Shown here: positions 40,818-47,675 of the stretch, one piece after another
Numbering within the stretch: position 1 is the first letter of the stretch
How the letters are laid out: each line of letters opens with the position of its first letter
Assembly: GCF_003270085.1 (NCBI RefSeq)
Contig: NZ_QFDQ01000002.1
Coordinates: 1 to 56,070, forward strand
DNA length: 56,070 bases
Origin: Streptomyces triticisoli
Lineage (GTDB): Bacteria; Actinomycetota; Actinomycetes; Streptomycetales; Streptomycetaceae
Direction: 5' to 3'
Made by a program: the position numbers and the translations under genes
The notes under the pieces: generated by a model
The model's database searches: none
Told to the model about the DNA's origin: nothing
Seen by the model: the letters and a program-made list of their open reading frames with translations, nothing else

Positions 40818-41645
40818 TCACCTCTTGACGGGGCCGCCGCTTGCCACCGGCTGCCTGCGCGGGCCCAGGTCCGGCACAGCCGCGGTGACCTTTCCGTCTT
40901 CCCCTTCGACGAACCCGGGCAGAGTCCGGGCGCTTTCGAGGAACTGGGCGGGAAAGACGATCGTGGAGTTCTTCTCCGCTGCGATCTCGGCCAGGATCCG
41001 CAGGTTGCGCAGTTGCAGGGCGATGGGATGGTCGCTGATGACGTCGGCGGCCTCGGCGAGGCGGTCGGCGCTCAGGGTCTCCCCCGCAGCGGCGATGACC
41101 CTGGCGCGCTTCTCACGCTCGGCCTCGGCCTGGCAGGACACGGCCCGTTGCACGGCGGCCGGAAGCTCGATGTCCTTCAGCTCCACCAGCAGCACGTACC
41201 CGCCCCACTGCCGGGTGAGACCGTCGAGGACCTCCTTGATCCGGGTGTTGAGCGTCTCGGTGTCGGTGAGGACCTGGTCGAGCAGGGAACGGCCGACGAC
41301 GTTGCGCACGGTGGTCCGGGCGATCCGACCGATCGCGGTCGACACGTCCTCGATCTCCACGAGGGACTTCACCGGGTCGACGCGCCGGAAGCAGGCGACA
41401 GCGGCGACGCCGGGGGAGACGTCGTCCCGGGTGATCACCTGCTGGGACGGGATCGGCAGGGTCACCGTGCGCAGCGTGACCTTCCACATCCGGTCCGCCG
41501 GGGGAATCGTGAACCGGATGCCCGGATCACGCACACCGCGCAGCTTCCCGAAGCGGAACGCGACGCCCCGCTGGTGCTGCCGGACGATCGCGGCACCGAG
41601 GTTCGCCACCGGTCCCACCTCCTCCGTCAGGAGTCCTGGGTTCAT
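40818..41645 (-). CDS. Slipin/stomatin-like SPFH domain protein lacking the membrane anchor
   Basis: A 275-residue SPFH/Band 7 protein. Seen are RGVAFRFGKLRGVRDPGIRF, VTLPIPSQQVITRDDVSPGV, the VDPVKSLVEIEDVSTAIGRI block, and the C-terminal coiled region SCQAEAEREKRARVIAAAGE ending with AAEKNSTIVFPAQFLESART. Bacterial slipins usually begin with a membrane helix, but this N-terminus (MNPGLLTEEVGPVANLGAAI) is not hydrophobic enough to be one. It may be a soluble or peripheral scaffold protein, or a truncated form. An NfeD-type partner is not adjacent. Confidence 0.88.
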   Translation of the reverse strand: MNPGLLTEEVGPVANLGAAIVRQHQRGVAFRFGKLRGVRDPGIRFTIPPADRMWKVTLRTVTLPIPSQQVITRDDVSPGVAAVACFRRVDPVKSLVEIEDVSTAIGRIARTTVRNVVGRSLLDQVLTDTETLNTRIKEVLDGLTRQWGGYVLLVELKDIELPAAVQRAVSCQAEAEREKRARVIAAAGETLSADRLAEAADVISDHPIALQLRNLRILAEIAAEKNSTIVFPAQFLESARTLPGFVEGEDGKVTAAVPDLGPRRQPVASGGPVKR

Positions 41646-41841
41646 GGTGACTCGACCGTCCTGACTCCGACCGGGGCCACCAGTCCCGTCGGCGAAGGCC
41701 GATCGGCCCATACCGCGCCCGTTCGGCGACCACCGCGGGCACCTGGATGCACGTACGCGAGGCCCCTGGAGGGGCCGTTCCGACAGTGGCCGCGTCGGGT
41801 CGGCGTGAGGGGTGGGACCGGACGGCGGGAGTGATGCCGCA

Positions 41842-41875
41842 ACCGGCCGGGCGGTCCGTGGTCCGCCCGGCCGGT
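41842..41875 (-). terminator. Orphan hairpin terminator
   Basis: The arms accggccgggcgg (41842-41854) and ccgcccggccggt (41863-41875) pair perfectly over 13 bp with an 8-nt loop. The stop codon of the remnant tail is at 41877-41879, two bases away, as expected for a gene's own terminator. Confidence 0.75.
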
Positions 41876-41876
41876 C

Positions 41877-42030
41877 TCACCGCGGTCCCCTCTCGGTGCG
41901 GGGCGGCCGGCGCAGCTGGTCGAGCGCCTGCTGGAAGGCGGCGGCGGGCCGGCCCACCACCACCGACACCCCCACCCAGGGCGCGGGCGAAAGCCGCAGG
42001 GCGGCATGAGCCCGAGCGAACACGGTTACA
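41877..42030 (-). pseudogene. C-terminal tail of a decayed gene
   Basis: The minus frame reads VTVFARAHAALRLSPAPWVG followed by VSVVVGRPAAAFQQALDQLR and an Arg-rich end, then a TGA beside a strong terminator. GC-rich third positions and a hydrophobic strand/helix pattern look like real protein. No start, ribosome binding site or upstream domain remains. The parent family is not recognised. Confidence 0.4.
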
Positions 42031-42130
42031 GATGAATACAGGTGCACGTGAGCCGACTCCCGTGGTCCTGATGACCTTGACCTGGGGAAGTCCCGGATCC
42101 AGGCGGACCTGGTCGCGTTAGGGGCGAGCC

Positions 42131-42856
42131 GTGTTCTACTACCTGCTCAAATACGTCCTGCTGGGACCGCTGCTCAGAACGGTCTTCCACCCCCGGATCG
42201 AAGGGCTGGAGCACGTGCCGGCGTCCGGTCCGGCCATCGTCGCGGGCAACCACCTGTCGTTCTCGGACCACTTCCTGATGCCCGCGATACTCAAACGGCG
42301 CATCACCTTCCTGGCGAAGGCCGAGTACTTCACGGGACCGGGCCTCAAGGGCCGGCTCACCGCCGCCTTCTTCCGCAGCGCCGGGCAGATCCCGGTCGAC
42401 CGCTCCGGCAAGGAGGCCGGTCGGGCCGCCATCCGGGAAGGGCTCGGGGTACTGCGCGAGGGCGAGCTCCTCGGCATCTACCCGGAGGGCACCCGATCGC
42501 ACGACGGCCGTCTGTACAAGGGCAAGATCGGTGTCGCGGTCATGGCGCTCAAGGCCGGGGTGCCGGTCGTGCCGTGCGCGATGATCGGCACCTTCGAGGC
42601 CCAGCCGCCGGGCCGGGTCGTCCCGCACATGTACCCGGTCACGATCCGCTTCGGCAAGCCCCTGGACTTCTCCCGCTACGCCGGACTGGAGAACGAGAAG
42701 GCGGTCCTGCGCGCCGTCACGGACGAGATCATGTACGCCATTCTGTCGCTGTCCGGGCAGGAGTACGTCGACCGGTACGCGGCGGTGGTCAAGGCGGAGC
42801 AGGCCGAGGCGAAGGGCGAGAAGGAGCGCAGGTTCCCGCGCTCACCGCTCGGCTGA
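42131..42856 (+). CDS. plsC: 1-acyl-sn-glycerol-3-phosphate acyltransferase
   Basis: A 241-residue acyltransferase. Motif I is NHLSFSD (NHxxxxD, about 40-46), motif II includes GQIPVDRSG, and motif III is YPEGTRSHDG. It acylates lysophosphatidic acid to phosphatidic acid in phospholipid synthesis. Start is a GTG with a weak ggggcg site. The hydrophobic N-terminus (MFYYLLKYVLLGPLL) anchors it to the membrane. Several paralogues are normal in Streptomyces, so this one may be specialised. A bidirectional terminator follows. Confidence 0.93.
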   Translation: MFYYLLKYVLLGPLLRTVFHPRIEGLEHVPASGPAIVAGNHLSFSDHFLMPAILKRRITFLAKAEYFTGPGLKGRLTAAFFRSAGQIPVDRSGKEAGRAAIREGLGVLREGELLGIYPEGTRSHDGRLYKGKIGVAVMALKAGVPVVPCAMIGTFEAQPPGRVVPHMYPVTIRFGKPLDFSRYAGLENEKAVLRAVTDEIMYAILSLSGQEYVDRYAAVVKAEQAEAKGEKERRFPRSPLG

Positions 42857-42880
42857 CCGCCACGGCACCGCACACGGAGA

Positions 42881-42909
42881 AGGGGCGGCCGGGCGTCCCG
42901 GCCGCCCCT
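42881..42909. terminator. Bidirectional hairpin terminator
   Basis: aggggcggccggg (42881-42893) pairs perfectly with cccggccgcccct (42897-42909) around a cgt loop. It lies between the convergent plsC and hydrolase genes. Confidence 0.9.
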
Positions 42910-42928
42910 CGTCACGTACGGCCGCCCG

Positions 42929-44518
42929 CTATGGCTTCGGCGTGGCGTGCGGAGCGCAGGTCACGTCCTCCCGGTCCAGCCTGCCGGTGAGCAGGTAGGC
43001 GTCCACCCGGTCGTTGACGCACGGGTTGGCCAGGCCGGTGACGCCGTGGGAGCCCGCGTCCTTCTCGGTGATCAGGCGGGAGCCCTTGAAGCGCTTGTGC
43101 AGTTCGACGGCGCCGGCGTACGGGGTGGCGGCGTCCCGCTCGGACTGCACGATCAGCACCTGCGGCAGGCCCTTGCCGGTCCTGACGTTCACCGGGGTCC
43201 GCTGCTTGACCGGCCAGGTGGCGCACGGCAGGTTCATCCATGCGTTGGCCCAGGTCATGAACGGCGCGGTCCGGTGCAGCCGCGTGTTGTCCCGGTCCCA
43301 CTTCTGCCAGCTGGTGGGCCACTTGGCGTCGGTGCACTCCACGGCCGTGTAGACGGCGTTGCCGTTCTCCGAGGAGATGTTGCCCGCGGTGTCGGACAGG
43401 TCCGGGGCGGCCGCGTCGACCAGCGCCTGGGTGTCACCGGCGACGTACTTGCTGAACACCGTCGCCACCGGCACCCACGCGGAGTCGTAGTACGGGGCGC
43501 TCTGGAAGAAGGAGATCAGCTCGTTCGGGCCGACGACCCCGCCGATGGGGTTCTTCTTGGCGGTGGCGCGCAGTTCCAGCCACTTGGCCTGGACCTCGGC
43601 GCGGGTGGTGCCCAGGTGGAAGGTGGCGTCGTTCCTGGCGACCCAGTCCTGCCAGTCCTTCCAGCGGACCTCGAAGGCCGTGTTCTGGTTCAGGTTGGCC
43701 TGGTACCAGATGTTCTCACGCGCCGGGTTGACGACGCTGTCGACGACCATCCGGCGCACGTGGTCCGGGTACATCGTGCCGTAGACGGCGCCGAGGTAGG
43801 TGCCGTAGGAGACGCCGAGGAAGTTGAGCTTCTTCTCGCCGAGCGCGGCGCGGATGACGTCCATGTCGCGGACGGTGTTCGCGGTGGTCATCTGCTGCAG
43901 CATCGTACGGCCGGTGCGCTCGTAGCAGCCCTCGGCGTACTCGCGGGCCAGCTTGCGCTGGACGCGCTTGTCGGCCTCGGAGTCCGGCACCGGGTCCGGC
44001 TTGGGCGCCTTGGCGAACTCCTGCGGGTCCGTGCAGGAGATGGGCGCCGAGTGGCCGACACCGCGCGGGTCGAAGCCGACGAAGTCGTAGGCCTTCGCCA
44101 CGTTGGCCCAGATGGGGTTCTTGGAGGTGACCCGGGCCGGGAAGCGCAGGCCCGAGCCGCCCGGTCCGCCCGGGTTGTAGACGAGGGCGCCCTGGCGTTC
44201 CTTCTTGGTGCCGGTGTTGCCGATGCGGTCGACGGCGAGCTTGATCTGCTTGCCGTACGGCTTGGCGTAGTCGACCGGCACCGAGACCCAGCCGCACTGG
44301 ATGGGCTTGGCCAGTCCCCAGTCGGCTGGGCAGTCCTGCCAGTCGATCCCGGCCCTGGCGGCGCGCTCCGCGGCGATCGCGGCGCCGCGGGCCTCCCGGT
44401 CCTGGCCGTAGCGGTTCTCCGCACCGGCGGCGGGCGTCGCCATGGCGCCGGCCATCAGGGTCGCCGTGACCAGCGCACCGGCCGAACCGAGCGCCACCGC
44501 CCGGTCCTTCGGTCTCAT
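42929..44518 (-). CDS. Secreted tripeptidyl-aminopeptidase-like alpha/beta hydrolase
   Basis: A 529-residue protein with a signal peptide (MRPKDRAVALGSAGALVTAT ... ATPAAGA, likely cleavage after AGA). The alpha/beta hydrolase core has LVYNPGGPGGSG as oxyanion region, the nucleophile Ser237 in GVSYGTYLG, Asp in VQSERDAATPY, and His in DAGSHGVTG. A C-terminal TAP-like domain with conserved Cys is present. It is the Streptomyces Tap/SlpD/SlpE family, which trims N-terminal tripeptides from secreted proteins. The ATG at 44518 is preferred to the TTG at 44527. Its long upstream region holds unusual tandem Shine-Dalgarno repeats. Confidence 0.93.
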   Translation of the reverse strand: MRPKDRAVALGSAGALVTATLMAGAMATPAAGAENRYGQDREARGAAIAAERAARAGIDWQDCPADWGLAKPIQCGWVSVPVDYAKPYGKQIKLAVDRIGNTGTKKERQGALVYNPGGPGGSGLRFPARVTSKNPIWANVAKAYDFVGFDPRGVGHSAPISCTDPQEFAKAPKPDPVPDSEADKRVQRKLAREYAEGCYERTGRTMLQQMTTANTVRDMDVIRAALGEKKLNFLGVSYGTYLGAVYGTMYPDHVRRMVVDSVVNPARENIWYQANLNQNTAFEVRWKDWQDWVARNDATFHLGTTRAEVQAKWLELRATAKKNPIGGVVGPNELISFFQSAPYYDSAWVPVATVFSKYVAGDTQALVDAAAPDLSDTAGNISSENGNAVYTAVECTDAKWPTSWQKWDRDNTRLHRTAPFMTWANAWMNLPCATWPVKQRTPVNVRTGKGLPQVLIVQSERDAATPYAGAVELHKRFKGSRLITEKDAGSHGVTGLANPCVNDRVDAYLLTGRLDREDVTCAPHATPKP

Positions 44519-45068
44519 GTCCCTCAAGTGGGACCTCCCCGTACATCGTTGCGAATTGGGTACGGGGGATCCTTACGGCTGCGAGGTCCCCGGGAACAGG
44601 GGGCACTGGCCTTCTTTGCCAATCCGATAACCGGCGCGGCGAGTCCCGCTGAGCGGAACTGATCATCCGTCACCTCGACTCGGCCGGCCTACCGGCCGTC
44701 AGCCCTCCGTCGGATGGCAGGAGTTGACGCATCAACAGACTCCGTACGCCGTCGGCGAGAACGAGTCCTGTGGGCATGAGTCGGAACGGAGCAAATGACG
44801 TACCTCCTTTCAGGTAGGTTCACCTCCTTTTTCGAGGCCCTTCCGGTTGCGCGACCCGCCTCCCCGGATGGCGGAACGGGACGTTCCGGTGCTGGTCCGG
44901 GAGTCGTCACGGGAGGAGACAGCCGTTCGAGCGCGAGGGTGTCCACCCGAACGGCTGAGTGGTGAGTAACAACACAAATCCCCGGTTCTGTTGGGATTTT
45001 CGGACATGCGTGGGTGAAGATCCGTGTCTGACGACAAGCCCCCGCCACAGCGGCGGGGCGGTCCGGGC
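44519..45068. other. 550-bp divergent intergenic region
   Basis: It separates the secreted peptidase from the riboswitch of the NlpC/P60 gene. It contains an inverted repeat gttga-cgca-tcaac (44723-44736), two perfect Shine-Dalgarno-like repeats on the minus strand (44802-44829), and an AT-rich stretch at about 44960-45005 that may hold the plus-strand promoter. No intact gene of known family is seen, though a 35-45-residue minus-strand ORF could follow the repeats. Confidence 0.5.
44802..44829 (-). promoter_or_regulatory. Tandem Shine-Dalgarno repeats, possible leader ORF
   Basis: On the minus strand aaggaggt occurs twice, 20 bp apart (complement of 44822-44829 and 44802-44809). The second is followed at 5-7 nt by att ttg-type codons. 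The frame then reads ICSVPTHAHRTRSRRRRTES and stops at 44689. No ATG is present, so either a non-standard start is used, or the repeats act in RNA regulation of the peptidase gene 280 nt downstream. Confidence 0.4.
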
Positions 45069-45262
45069 GGACGCCGAATCCTGCCGCCGCCCGGACGACC
45101 GGTCGACACCAGTGGATCGGCAGGAGTGGAGGACCCGAGCACGACGGGTCGCCGGAACGGTCACGCCATGGCCGGCCCGAGCAGCCCTTGGGGTGAAGCC
45201 GCGGCAACGCGGCCGGGCAACTTCGCCAGCCCGAATCCGACAGGTCATCCTTCACAGGCGGC
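45065..45262 (+). ncRNA. c-di-AMP (ydaO/yuaA) riboswitch
   Basis: The leader of the NlpC/P60 gene shows the conserved blocks of the ydaO motif: gccgaatcctgcc near 45073, then ggcaggagtggaggaccc at about 45119-45136. The 3-prime half has ccttggggtgaagccgcggc (from about 45186) with gcggccgggca and finally gcccgaatccgacaggtcat. Order and spacing match the c-di-AMP riboswitches that control cell-wall hydrolase genes (for example rpfA) in Streptomyces, where ligand binding lowers expression. The 3-prime end lies about 15 nt before the start codon. Confidence 0.9.
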
Positions 45263-45278
45263 TGACGAAGGGTTGCGC

Positions 45279-45752
45279 ATGACTTCGCTCAATCGTGTCC
45301 CGTCACTGATGGCCCGGGCCGGCACGGCCTCGGCCCTGACCCTGGCCGCCGTGGGCGGTTCGATCGTGGTTCCTGGCATGGCCTCCGAGGCCGCGGCCGC
45401 GGCACCGGCCACGAAGGCGCTTCGGATCGCGGCGTCCAAGAAGGGCTCCCCCTACCAGTGGGGCGCCACCGGGCCGCGGAGCTTCGACTGCTCCGGCCTC
45501 ACGCTGTACTCGTTCAAGAAGGTGGGCAAGAAGCTGCCCCGCACGGCGGCCCAGCAGTACAACAAGACCCGTCACATCTCCGCGAAGAGCCGCCGCGCCG
45601 GGGACCTGGTGTTCTTCCACTCGGGCTCGTACGTCTACCACGTCGGCATCTACGCCGGTAAGGGCAAGATCTGGCACGCCCCGAAGACCGGGGACGTGGT
45701 GAAGCTGCAGAAGATCTGGACGAAGAACGTCTGGTACGGCCGGGTCCGCTGA
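45279..45752 (+). CDS. Secreted NlpC/P60 peptidoglycan endopeptidase
   Basis: A 157-residue protein with a signal peptide (MTSLNRVPSLMARAGTASAL ... MASEAAAAA) followed directly by a minimal NlpC/P60 domain. The nucleophile is Cys71 in SFDCSGLTLYSF, and the His is in VYHVGIYAG. Such enzymes cut D-Glu-mDAP/LL-DAP bonds in peptidoglycan stems. Expression is presumably controlled by the upstream c-di-AMP riboswitch. There is no SH3 or LysM anchor, so it would be freely secreted. An excellent terminator follows. Confidence 0.94.
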   Translation: MTSLNRVPSLMARAGTASALTLAAVGGSIVVPGMASEAAAAAPATKALRIAASKKGSPYQWGATGPRSFDCSGLTLYSFKKVGKKLPRTAAQQYNKTRHISAKSRRAGDLVFFHSGSYVYHVGIYAGKGKIWHAPKTGDVVKLQKIWTKNVWYGRVR

Positions 45753-45763
45753 CCCGCCCGGAC

Positions 45764-45795
45764 GCGGTGGCGGCGCCCTGAGGCGCCGTCACCGC
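45764..45795. terminator. Hairpin terminator between NlpC/P60 and the ATPase gene
   Basis: A 14-bp stem with one G-U pair, gcggtggcggcgcc (45764-45777) with ggcgccgtcaccgc (45782-45795), encloses a ctga loop. It lies between convergent genes. Confidence 0.85.
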
Positions 45796-45812
45796 CCCGG
45801 GCTCCGCACGCG

Positions 45813-46271
45813 CTACGGTTCCTGCCGCCCCGCGGCCGTGACCGGCCGGGCCGGGACCGTCCACGGAAGCTCGATGCAGACCGTCTTGCCGCCCTCCCGG
45901 GTCCGCCGCACGGTCAGCCTGCCACCGCACTCGGCGGTGAGCCACCGGATGATCACCAGGCCCCGGCCGTTGTCCTGCTGGACGGCGGCCGGCAGTCGTT
46001 TCGGAAATCTCGGATGGCTGTCGGTCACCCCGATACGCAGGTGTTCGTCACGCACGAGGGCGAGGTCCACCGTGAAGGTGGGCGACTGCCCGAGGGTGTG
46101 CTGTACGGCGTTGGTGGCGAGCTCGGAGACGATGAGCCGGACGGTCTCGGCGGCGTCCGTGTCCGGCGGCAGGCCCCACTCCTCGAGGGTGCCCACCACG
46201 TAACCGCGGGCCGCGGAGACCGAGGCGGGATCGCTCGGCAGAGTGACGGATGCTTCCAGATGGTCTGCCAT
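45813..46271 (-). CDS. HATPase_c anti-sigma-like regulatory ATPase
   Basis: A 152-residue single-domain GHKL ATPase (HATPase_c_2), with IVSELATNAVQHTL as N box and DNGRGLVIIRWLTAECGG as G box. Proteins of this type (SpoIIAB/RsbW-like) occur in large numbers in Streptomyces. Beside a WhiJ/DUF5753 regulator and a DUF397 protein they form a recurrent trio thought to act in development, with the ATPase modulating the partner. The ATG at 46271 is used. It is divergent from the WhiJ-type gene. Confidence 0.9.
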   Translation of the reverse strand: MADHLEASVTLPSDPASVSAARGYVVGTLEEWGLPPDTDAAETVRLIVSELATNAVQHTLGQSPTFTVDLALVRDEHLRIGVTDSHPRFPKRLPAAVQQDNGRGLVIIRWLTAECGGRLTVRRTREGGKTVCIELPWTVPARPVTAAGRQEP

Positions 46272-46396
46272 GGCGAGGTCGGCCCTTTCCCAGGCGATCG
46301 CAGTCCGACACGAGCGGGTGGGTTCGAGTACGGTCCCGGACTGGTGCTTCGCCGCCAGATTGCCATCACCGCACCGGTCCTGCGTGGCGATCCACC

Positions 46397-46412
46397 AGAT
46401 ATGCATATATCT
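46397..46412. promoter_or_regulatory. AT-rich near-palindrome in the divergent promoter region
   Basis: agatatgcatatatct is almost self-complementary and strikingly AT-rich for this genome. It lies 126 bp upstream of the ATPase start and 67 bp before the WhiJ-type start, a likely binding site for the WhiJ-type protein or a core promoter element. Confidence 0.5.
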
Positions 46413-46478
46413 GTCGCTCGATGCGGTGAACTCTGCGACGACAGACCGTATGTGAAGCGAGTCATGTGGAGCGTTCGG

Positions 46479-47357
46479 ATGAGTGAGGAGCAGTCCATGC
46501 AGCACGGTCCCGCGGTACGCCGCCGGAAACTGGGCGCCGAACTGCGCGCGCTGCGCACCGGTGCGGGTCTCACCAGCGGTCAGGCGGCCCGGCTGGTGGG
46601 CTGGCACCAGTCGAAGGTCAGCCGGATCGAGACCGGCGCCAGCGGGGTGAAACCGGCCGATGTGCGGTTACTCCTGGACGCGTACGCCGTCCGGGACTCC
46701 CAACTGCGCGAGTTGCTGCTGGTGCTGGCGGGGCTGGACGACGACGGCGGCCGGCACCACTGGTGGCACGCCTACCGGGGCGTACTGCCGCCGACCTACC
46801 GGGACTTCATCAGCCTGGAGTCGCAGGCGAGCGGGATGCGCACGCTGGAGACCTCGGTCGTTCCCGGGCTGCTGCAGACCCCCGAGTACGCGCGCGCGGT
46901 CACCCGGGCCGTCGTGGACGGGCTCGACGGCGGCCGGCTGGACGCGCTGGTGGAGGTGCGGCTGGCCCGCCAGGACGTGCTGCACGCGCATCCGCCGCTG
47001 GAGCTGGACGTGGTGCTGGACGAGGCCGTGCTGCGCCGGGAGGTCGGCGGGCCCGAGGTGATGGCACGTCAGCTGGAGCGGCTGGCGGAGGCGGCGCGAC
47101 TGCCCCAAGTACGGCTGCAGGTACTGCCGTTCGCCGCCGGTGAGCACATCGGCGTCACCGGGCCTTTCGTCATCTTCTCATTTTCGAGCACTTCTGATCT
47201 TGACGTGGTGGTCATCGACCACTTGACGAGTAGCCTCCACCTCGAACGGAAAGAAGACCTGGAGGCCTACGCCGAGGCCTTCGACGCTCTTCGGAGCCAC
47301 GCTCTTCCGCCCGAGGACTCGTTGGATCTCATCGCCCGGACGCGCCGGGACACCTGA
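46479..47357 (+). CDS. WhiJ-type regulator: XRE helix-turn-helix with DUF5753
   Basis: A 292-residue protein. The N-terminal XRE helix-turn-helix (about 15-70, LTSGQAARLVGWHQSKVSRI) is followed by the DUF5753 domain (about 90-285, HAYRGVLPPTYRDFISLESQ, VPGLLQTPEYARA). WhiJ and its paralogues repress developmental genes and are modulated by neighbouring DUF397 and ATPase proteins. The ATG at 46479 is used; an in-frame ATG at 46497, with gaggag 7 nt upstream, is equally plausible. DUF397 follows after 34 bp. Confidence 0.9.
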   Translation: MSEEQSMQHGPAVRRRKLGAELRALRTGAGLTSGQAARLVGWHQSKVSRIETGASGVKPADVRLLLDAYAVRDSQLRELLLVLAGLDDDGGRHHWWHAYRGVLPPTYRDFISLESQASGMRTLETSVVPGLLQTPEYARAVTRAVVDGLDGGRLDALVEVRLARQDVLHAHPPLELDVVLDEAVLRREVGGPEVMARQLERLAEAARLPQVRLQVLPFAAGEHIGVTGPFVIFSFSSTSDLDVVVIDHLTSSLHLERKEDLEAYAEAFDALRSHALPPEDSLDLIARTRRDT

Positions 47358-47391
47358 CGGCGCACCACCGTTCACCGCGTAAGGAGGCACC

Positions 47392-47622
47392 ATGTCCGCT
47401 CTGCCTCGGCACGTACCTTCCAGCACCGATCTGCACGGCGCGCTCTGGTTGCGCAGCAGCTACAGCACCGGAGCCAACAACTGCGTCGAGACGGCCCGGC
47501 CGTCCGCGGGGCCCTGGGCCGGGCTGCTCGCCGTGCGCGACTCCAAGGACCCGGCCCGGCCGGCGCTGCTCTTCTCCCCCGAGAGCTGGGTGGGCTTCAC
47601 GGCCGCGGCGCACGGCCTCTGA
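47392..47622 (+). CDS. DUF397 domain protein
   Basis: A 76-residue protein with the DUF397 hallmarks WLRSSYSTGANNCVETA and LLAVRDSKDPARPALLFSPE. DUF397 proteins pair with WhiJ-type regulators and are thought to bind or antagonise them. A canonical aaggagg lies before the ATG. It completes the trio with the upstream regulator and divergent ATPase. Confidence 0.95.
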   Translation: MSALPRHVPSSTDLHGALWLRSSYSTGANNCVETARPSAGPWAGLLAVRDSKDPARPALLFSPESWVGFTAAAHGL

Positions 47623-47675
47623 CGCACGATCCGGTCAGTTCCGCATCCGGCGACGCACGGCCGTGTCACGCCGAC

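Larger units (their letters stand above)
41646..42130. other. 485-bp interval with a gene tail and orphan terminator
   Basis: No intact gene. On the minus strand a coding-like tail (about 42030 down to 41877) ends with a stop directly followed by a strong hairpin. The rest up to 41841 shows nothing recognisable. The last 120 bp hold the promoter and leader of plsC. Confidence 0.5.
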
